64,000 bases of DNA. It comes from Antitrichia curtipendula. Taxonomy: Eukaryota; Streptophyta; Bryopsida; Hypnales; Leucodontaceae. Under the pieces are notes generated by a model. It ran no database searches. It was not told the DNA's origin and worked only from the letters and a program-made list of their open reading frames with translations. The stretch is taken from contig OX579635.1 of NCBI GenBank assembly GCA_951230915.1, positions 21,514,001-21,578,000 on the forward strand, given 5' to 3'. The position numbers and the translations under genes were made by a program. How positions within the stretch are numbered: position 1 is the stretch's first letter; each line of letters begins with the position of its first letter. Below are positions 56,941 to 64,000 of this stretch, piece by piece.

Positions 56941-57718
56941 GGACAACAAGTGAAGAAATGTCAGATCCGGGAAAAGACAAAGCCCGGGACTGAGTGCACT
57001 TTCTCGGTACCCGGGTCCGAGTCAAACGGCAATAGCTACTGCATGGAGATGGGATATAGTAGGAGTTGGGGCAGGTTTCCAACCGAATTTAGACTTGGAG
57101 GATAATAATCTACATCAGTTGGAAGGTGACAAGGTATGGGAAGGTGAGGTAGTTAGCTGTGTCGAACAGCAGGAAGAGCCAGGAATACCCCTCTATCTAC
57201 GAGCTATGACTACGCCCGAGTCACACTTAACTTTGGAGTGCACAATCAATTCGGTGAAAGCTTGCAGCCTCGTGGACTCAGGGGCAACAGGGATCTTTGT
57301 GCATCCTAAATTTGCTCGTGAGTGTCAAGCAGAAATCAAGCCTAAGATCATTCCAAGAGAAGTGAGGGTGATTGACGGCCGAAGAATTAATTCTGGCCTT
57401 ATTACTCACGAAGCTATTTTGAACCTGGACATTGATGGCCATCAAGAGTTGCTTGTGGCTGACATAACGAACACGGGAAGGTATCCTTGTATTTTGGGAA
57501 TGCCTTGGTTAGGCTTTCATGACCCTACTATTCGGTGGGGCCAAAAAGAAGTAACATTTGATTCAAATTATTGCCGAGAGACTTGTCTGCGACGTCCCAC
57601 AGAGGAACGCAATGGCGGGGATCGCCGGTACATCCCGAATAAGAAAAGAGTGCATGGTGGAGGCGGATCTCCCCGACCAACCATGCAGGCAAGCTCGGTG
57701 AAGGCTAAGTGTAGTTAA
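56941..57718 (+). pseudogene. Retropepsin-like protease region of the same element, truncated
   Basis: This frame is open for some distance upstream of 57095 and ends with TAA at 57716-57718; it is shifted relative to gag. SLVDSGATGIF (catalytic DSG at about 57275-57283) and CILGMPWLGFHDP are the two halves of a retroviral-type aspartic protease. The tail VTFDSNYC resembles gypsy polyproteins, especially fungal-type ones. No reverse transcriptase, RNase H or integrase follows, so the element is cut off here. The gag-pro shift may be a natural +1 site or a mutation. Confidence 0.8.
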
Positions 57719-58002
57719 GGTTTTATTATAAATTAATATCAATAAATCCTATAGTTTTAAGTTCGTTCACGGGGAGGTATGGATGCTCTATGGATAATTT
57801 CTAAGGGATCTAATTAATCCCCAAGGTGTGCACAATTGAAGGAGTTGGGAAATATGTCACTTCCTCCCATACAATAGATAAAATTATATTTATTATATCT
57901 ATAGCCAAGGCTGGAAACTTATTCATTCTATTGCTGATTCCATAGCTTTAGCTTTGTTCCCTTGTTTCTTATCAACTTCACCAACCGCATTGGTACAATC
58001 TT

Positions 58003-58200
58003 CTATTGATCTTCTTGCTTGTCCAATCTTCCAGCATCTTCAATTGATTCAGCCTTGACATGGATTGACTCCAGTTTTGCTTCAATTGGACTCTCATTCA
58101 TATTTCTTTCTATAGCAATTCCTTTCTTCTTCTTACACACAGATTTAAGATAATCCAATTGATTACAATATTCACATTTCTTTTGGCTCACTTTAAACAA
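58003..58200 (-). pseudogene. Decayed gag zinc-knuckle fragment
   Basis: The minus-strand frame contains KKCEYCNQLDYLKSVCKKK. Spacing is C-x2-C-x4-Y-x4-C, a CCHC knuckle whose His codon has become Tyr, explained by one C-to-T change (CAT to TAT). Flanking residues are Lys/Glu-rich as in copia gag. It is a short remnant on the opposite strand to the gypsy element. Confidence 0.5.
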
Positions 58201-60716
58201 CTCTTAATTCACTTTTACATCGCTCATTTTCCATATATGTCTATTGATCTTCCTTTACAAATTCATCTCCCATTGTTTCTAATCACACTGTATCTATAGA
58301 TTAATTTCCCAGTTCAACTCGTCAAACGCTCAATAGTAACATGCTCACACTCCACAGTCCATACATAATTGATGAAAACAATTGAAATCAGCCATTGCAA
58401 AATATGAACTCTCAATCACACAATGGTAATATTTCCAAGGACTGAATCTATAGATCTAACATTCACTCAATCCAGCATACAATATAACCAATTGATTTAT
58501 CTCTATTACAACACATTCTCAACAACCACCAAGTTCACAGACTATAGGACTTCCATTACATCACACTACACATCAGCATCAATAGATTCAAATCACACAG
58601 AAACAAACTCGCACACATACACCAATTGAACATCACACAAGCCATCACAATTTCCGCTCAATTCAACATTATATTTCCGCATTGATTTTACAATTGTTCT
58701 TCACCATATTCACAATCTCACTTCACCACAACCATCGAATCAGCCCAGTCAACTAAACACAATTGAACAATCACACATTCATTACCCACAGCACAAAGAC
58801 ACACAAGTTCACAAACTATCGATCACCACTGCCGGCCTCAATATCGCAGGAGTTCTGGCTCTCTCCAGACTGAATCGCCAGCTTCACCAACAATTGATCT
58901 CCACCCACTTCAGCCGATCGGTTGAGTAACCGAATCCATAGATCGCACCCCATTCATTCCAAACTATTCATCTATTGATGACATTCGGTAGAAAAGTCTA
59001 TTGTACTAGTAATATTGACACATTAGTCCTTCAAGTACTATAGAACTAGGAAACTTAGAGAAATTAACAAAATTTTACTACTATCCACATATTCTCTATA
59101 GATACTATGACTACATAGCCCTCTTCCCAGATAGTTGCGTCCCCTATGAGCCCTCAAGTTAGCACTTGAAGCTCTGGATTTATTTTTCGCGATTTATTGT
59201 TAGTTTTTAGTATTAATTCACGCAAAATAGCATGAATTAGTAGTTGAGAGGAGTTTGGTAGAAGTCCCTACCAGATTAGTGAGGAACCTTCCTAAATTCA
59301 TGGAAAGCACAAAATACTATGCTTTTCTATATTTATGTCTTAAGTTCAGTGTCTTAGAGTCTATATTAACGTATTAGAGAAATGGGAGGAAGTGAGAGTT
59401 AGCCAGTTCTAGTGTCTTGTCCATGTAACACTTGACATGTGAATACATGTGACATCCTGGCTAAAGTGCAAGAGTCTATATCAAGGTTTAGAAGTATCTC
59501 GATCCAATTCATGTAGAATATGGATTAGTTACATGAAGACCTATAAATGTTGAAGAATATGAATCAGAATGCAAAGTAGAAGAAATGCGAGGTGATTGGA
59601 GCTTACAGAAAGGTGCTTTTAGGGTAAAAGCATGCCAAGAGATCAACAGCGGAGCTAATCATCCACAACAACCCCGGTACCAGAATAATTTCCCCCCCGG
59701 GCGGAAATTATTAAGGAATTGCTAAAATTAGCATCCTTATTGGAGGTTTGGTTTTGCCCTTGGCCTTTGGACACTTTCCAAAAGATTGCCCAAAAGTTTC
59801 GGGATTTTACAAAACTCCACGATGACTCCATGGGAAGTCAACCGCCTTTGAAACTGATGGTAATTTCTTAGAAATTACCCAGAGTGCGGTAAAATCTCAC
59901 TAAAAATTAGATTAGATTTTTATGTATTAAATGAGCGACCTGTCAAGTTTGAAGACTTTCTGATAGTCAGAAGTACCCGAATCGGCATCGACATCAAATT
60001 TAACAAGAATTTACAACACGACGGCGAGTTGACCGGCGAGCCAGGAGCTAGCGGTGTCCGAATGTCACAAACAAGGAATGTTTTCTTACTACCACAAACC
60101 TTCCAAGCAACCCTAGCCAATTAGTTTTCTCGGGAAACTCAAATTCCATTAGTTGGGATTTTGACTTTTCTCTAGAATTACCGTTAGTGGTTTTTACAAA
60201 TATTTACAGCCTGGAAGAAGGGGGTAGGGGATCCCCGAGACTAATTGGGGTCTTCTGAACGCGATGGCGCAATTGGTTTTCAAATTGGAGTTTTTCCCTA
60301 AAAGATAGATAGGGTCAGCTCTTAGTTTGACTTTTTTAGAGTAATTTGTAGTAATTCGAGGTTAATTAACAAAATATCTTGGTGAAAATCGAAGATTGGA
60401 TTTAGTTAAGATGTCAAATCTTTCCTTTAAAAGCCAATTTAGATTAAACTAAGAATATTTGGATTTGACCTAGGATTAAATTGCAAAATATCTAGGTTAA
60501 TTAGGGTTATTTTCATAAAATCTTTGGGGACAATCAAGGATTTGATTTAGGCAAGATTTCAAGGCTAATTAAAGCCTTCAAGGAACTTGCTTGAGGACCT
60601 TCCTTCCTATTAAACAAAGATTAAATGCAAAATATCTCATAGTAGTTTAGAATTTAGTTAGGTAGTTAGTTAAACGTTTCTTAACCGACAACTTACCGGG
60701 GAGGGCTTGGCTCGAG
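58201..60716. other. Intergenic, no gene identified
   Basis: 58200-58990 is rich in CAATTGA and TCTATAG words. At about 59682-59710 AATAATTTCCCCCCCGGGCG and its near-complement form a GC-centred palindrome. A 66-codon minus frame at 59920 is unrecognised. Confidence 0.35.
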
Positions 60717-60724
60717 TATAAAAG
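60717..60724 (+). promoter_or_regulatory. TATA box of an unidentified transcription unit, perhaps an LTR
   Basis: TATAAAAG stands in a locally GC-richer stretch and is followed by a CT-rich leader with three CCCTCATTCTTA-like units and paired ACACGTTGT motifs. This looks like an LTR or gene core promoter, but I could not find LTR ends or a downstream coding frame. Confidence 0.35.
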
Positions 60725-61179
60725 GCCTTCCCTCGAGGTTGTCAGAACCCTCATTCTTAAACCCTCATTCTTATACCCTCACTCTCATTTTCTTTTCTCT
60801 TTGGTACTGACACGTTGTCAGGCCAAACCTTATTTCCATTTCCTTATTGTTGCTCTGTTGTGCTACCAACACGTTGTTGGAGCACTTTAAGCCAAAAATT
60901 GGCTAATTCCTTCTATTTCTTTGCATTTTCCGCTAATTCTCTTGTGTTTTGAAGGACTAGAGGGTCCCTTCAAAACCTATTGCTTTCTTTTGAATTTGGA
61001 GGTTGAAAGCCCCAAAACTTTGATTCTTTGCTTAAGATTACTTGAATACTAATCCATTGTAGCACGTGAATGCATTTGGTACTAAATACTTAAAGCGGTG
61101 AGGCTTGACCTTGCCAAAAGTATTTTAGACTAATTTCCTACTCAAAATTCGTTGTATAACGGAATTTGAGGTTTAATTG

Positions 61180-61525
61180 CTAATGTTCGGTTAAACACTT
61201 TCATGTGTACCTCCTTTAGCAGTTAATTGATTGACTTTGACTTGAAATTTCGGAAGATTCGTTTCTAATGTTCGGTTAAACACTTTCATGTGTACCTCCT
61301 TTAGAATCTAACTTTCGAAATACTTAAATTGGCTTAAAAAGCTTCGTTTGTCCTGGGGTTGCTCCCGCACGGCGAAGCTTTGACTTTTTGAACCCTGGAA
61401 ACGGATACTTGAAACTTAAAATTGTTCGATTTGACCTGGGGTTGCCCCCGCACGGCGAAGCTTTGACTTTTTGAAAGTTAAGATTTGCCATTTAAAACTC
61501 AGATTTACCTCATACGGCGAAGCGT
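61180..61525. repeat. Tandem blocks with an 83-85 bp period
   Basis: CTAATGTTCGGTTAAACACT...GTACCTCCTTTAG starts at 61180 and again at 61265 (period 85). CCTGGGGTTG[C]...CGGCGAAGCTTTGACTTTTT starts at 61352 and 61435 (period 83), with a third partial copy near 61513 (TACGGCGAAGCGTTGACTT). The shared period suggests one array with two diverged unit types. Confidence 0.7.
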
Positions 61526-61928
61526 TGACTTGGAATCTCCAAATAAGGTTCTTTTGAACCTTATTTAAAGTCCAAAAGTCATTGTTTCATTTCTCTTTTG
61601 CATGGGCACATGGTGAAGGTATTTTCGCCTCCAAATGGCCTTTAATTTGACAATTGTTGCTTTGTTTTTTCTTCCTTTAATTTGCTAGATTCTAGTTTAT
61701 TTTGAAGAAGTCATAGAGTTCATTATTATTGTTTCGTAATTTCAGTTTGAGAATTAATTCGCCTTTTATTTAGTCCTAATCTAGTGTTATTTTCTTTTTC
61801 AGTATTTGATCCATATAGTCACAAATTCAATATCTGAAATTTCCAAAATTTTCAGTCTTAATTGGATTATTTCTGAAAATTTCAGTCTATTAAATTTCAG
61901 TTTAAAGGCCATACAGTTCAAGGCAGCT

Positions 61929-62064
61929 GGGGAACGACTGCGGGAACGACTACGGGAACGACTGCGGGAACGACTACGGGAACGACTACGGGAACGACTG
62001 CGGGAACGACTATGGGAACGACTGCGGAACGACTGCGGGAACGACTGGGGAACGACTGCGGCGG
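61929..62064. repeat. 12-bp minisatellite (GGGAACGACTRC)n
   Basis: About eleven units of GGGAACGACTGC / GGGAACGACTAC, with one TATG variant and some 1-3-nt losses near the right end. It explains the Arg/Glu/Leu-repeat frame on the plus strand and the Arg-Ser-repeat frame on the minus strand; neither is supported as a gene. Confidence 0.9.
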
Positions 62065-62534
62065 TTCTCAGACAAGGGGACGGGTACCAGCGGCCGGTTT
62101 TTGAGTAAGGAGGGTATCGGAAGGTGAGTGCAACCAGCACAACCAGTTCAAAAGTGAAGCCTGAACGATCATTCAGTTGGGACAGATTCTGAAAAGAGTC
62201 TAACAAGTACTGGAGTCCAAAGTCTGATTATTCAAACAACATTGCGGTAAGCAATATCATACAACATCTCTTGAATTTATAAAATCTAAGTGATCATACA
62301 AAACTTGTAATTTCAATTACAAGAAGGGTAGGCCGTTGCTCGCCACCCCAACCTTTGATTTTTAAAACTAAAATTGAACACCGAGAATTTGAACTAACGC
62401 TCTCGGTTCTTGAACCTCTCAAATTCTCTCTCCGCCATCGCCAAGAATTCAAACAACAACAACATCATAAGAAGTGGAAGAAAGCGAGATCATAAGAAGG
62501 TTAACAAGGAAGGACGAAGAATAAAGGAGTTAAG

Positions 62535-62785
62535 GTTAGTATCTTACTATTGAATTTTGGAATTGTTTTGATTATGCTATTCTTTTCGTTAGTATCTTAC
62601 TATTGAAATTTGGATTGTTTTGATTATTCTATTCTTTTCATTAGTATCTTACTATTGAAATTTGGATTGTTTTGATTATTCTATTCTTTTCGTTAGAATC
62701 TTACTATTGAAGTTTGAATTATTTTGATTATTCTATTCTTTTCGTTAGCATCTTACTATTGACGTTAGATTGTTTGGATTGCAAA
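62535..62785. repeat. Tandem repeat, about 52 bp x 4.7
   Basis: GTTAGTATCTTACTATTGAA...TTTTGATTATTCTATTCTTTTC repeats four times with few changes, and a fifth partial copy starts GTTAGCATCTTACTATTGA. Non-coding. Confidence 0.9.
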
Positions 62786-64000
62786 ATTCCTTTTACTATT
62801 CATCGATAGATTTGTTTTGATTATTTTAGCTTATTTTATTAGATTACTATTCATTCGGTTGATTTTAGTTATTAATTAGGATTCCAAAGACAAATTAGTT
62901 GTTGTTTTGTTGTTTGAGTTTTGTTTTATTAGGCCTAATAAGCCAAATAGATACAAACAAACACCAACTAATATCTTGGAATATTTAACAAAATAACTAT
63001 TAAACAATTGGCAATCGAATAAACTACTATTCATTGAAACTTGGGAAAAATGAATTAAATTTATTATTAATTTCCTAAAATCAAAGGATTAGTTTTAAAT
63101 TGCCAAAACTAACAAACTTGGACTTTTTAGATAGGTTTAGAAACAATAATACTAAGATTTCTTCCAAATACATGAAAGGCAATGGAGAATTTCGAGGAGA
63201 CAATTATGATGGTGTTTTGCGATGATGGGACGATCGACATTCTCGATACTGAGGTATAAATTTCCAAACTTTTCTTTTGTTTTCTCTTTTGCTTTCATTC
63301 TTTAAAAATTAGATTAGAAAACTAAAATTAACAAAATTAGAAATCCGATAGCTAGTTAAAATTTTAAATCATTGGAAAACCTTAAAAAACTTAACTATAA
63401 TCGTGGAAGTAATAATTAGATTAACTTTGAATGAATTTGGAAACCGAAATAGTAATTTCATCCAAAGGAATTTTCAAAAGAAATCTAACATAATTTAAGA
63501 ATCTAGGAAATATTAGAATAATTGGGGAGATTAAACCCTAATTTATCCCTTAAATTCTACATAAAACTTATTTGAAACCGAATTCCATCCAACTAAGGGG
63601 AATTTTCATTCATTCATAAGTTTTTACCTAGAAGTTCAAAATTCTTACTTTTTACCATTATAAGAAGTAATTTATCACTTTACCCATAAAAAACCATAAA
63701 ACTATAGGAAATCACTAAATTTAGAATAATAACTTAGAATTAGGCTTAATTAAAGAACAATTAGGAATATTCTCAAGGAACAACTAGGGGATCTTTGGAA
63801 ACCATAATCTTTTAGAGAATCTTTTGAAGATTCCAAATCCACCTCTTACTTTTAAAATTACTTTAATTTGAAAAGATAAAAGTGTGGATGAAGATTTGAC
63901 CTAAATTTGGATGAAAATTCCGAAAATAGGTTAAAATTAGGTTTTTTTCAAAATTCCATTAGTAACTTAATCAACCTTTTAACTCTGAAATTTAGATTTA
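62786..64000. other. Intergenic, no gene seen
   Basis: AT-rich to the window edge; no convincing frame on either strand. A few CCC-starting words occur, but no transposon ends can be defined. Confidence 0.4.

Noticed and set aside
61799..62206. 135-codon minus-strand Arg-Ser-rich frame (SR-protein look-alike) and 100-codon plus-strand frame
   Set aside because: Both arise from translating the 12-bp minisatellite; no domain lies outside the repeat.
1..64000. tRNA, rRNA and CRISPR-like arrays
   Set aside because: I saw no tRNA cloverleaf or rRNA core sequence by eye, and the tandem repeats have no unique spacers. A tRNAscan-SE and Infernal run would be decisive.

Overview
This is nuclear DNA of a land plant. 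The evidence is spliceosomal introns with GT-AG borders, an R2R3-MYB transcription factor, a ten-exon SFR2-type GH1 gene, plant L-type lectin domains and plant-style DNA and LTR transposons. The window is AT-rich and gene-poor: four recognisable host genes in 64 kb, the rest mostly nested repeats. I cannot name the lineage. The unusual lectin-TIR receptors and a gypsy element with a fungal flavour hint at a non-flowering plant, but that is inference.

Host genes. Two paralogous genes on the plus strand, about 48 kb apart (3-1295, cut by the window edge; and 48582-50519), encode a signal peptide, an extracellular legume-type lectin domain, one membrane span and a cytoplasmic TIR domain. This is the layout of a lectin receptor kinase with TIR in place of the kinase. 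The second copy has taken up a 355-bp Tourist-like MITE whose ends supply a GTAAGA donor and an in-frame acceptor, so splicing could remove it exactly in frame; a separate 1-nt deletion breaks its TIR domain. On the minus strand lie an R2R3-MYB (16330-18401, 3 exons, 321 aa, bHLH-interaction motif) and SFR2 (34068-38486, 10 exons, 581 aa), the chloroplast-envelope galactolipid remodelling enzyme.

Mobile DNA. The commonest component is a family of 0.65-1.8 kb non-coding elements that begin CCCCTAAAGG and end CCTTTAGGGG. At least four are flanked on both sides by TTAA, and an unoccupied related site inside the window has a single TTAA; this is the piggyBac insertion signature. Other elements are CACTA, Tourist and Stowaway MITEs, foldback elements whose ends carry an snRNA-promoter-like USE plus TATA arrangement, a solo LTR with a 5-bp TSD and perfect heat-shock elements, and a truncated Ty3/gypsy-like LTR-gag-protease unit (55022-57718). 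Two decayed gag zinc knuckles sit on the minus strand near 8.5 kb and 58.1 kb.

Layout: 0-7 kb lectin-TIR copy 1 and stacked MITEs; 7-9 kb decayed retroelement; 9-16 kb intergenic with the solo LTR and tandem repeats; 16-19 kb MYB; 19-34 kb TTAA-family elements; 34-39 kb SFR2; 39-48 kb intergenic; 48-51 kb lectin-TIR copy 2; 51-55 kb nested elements; 55-58 kb gypsy fragment; 58-64 kb intergenic with three tandem-repeat blocks. The four genes do not look functionally linked, apart from the two lectin-TIR paralogues.
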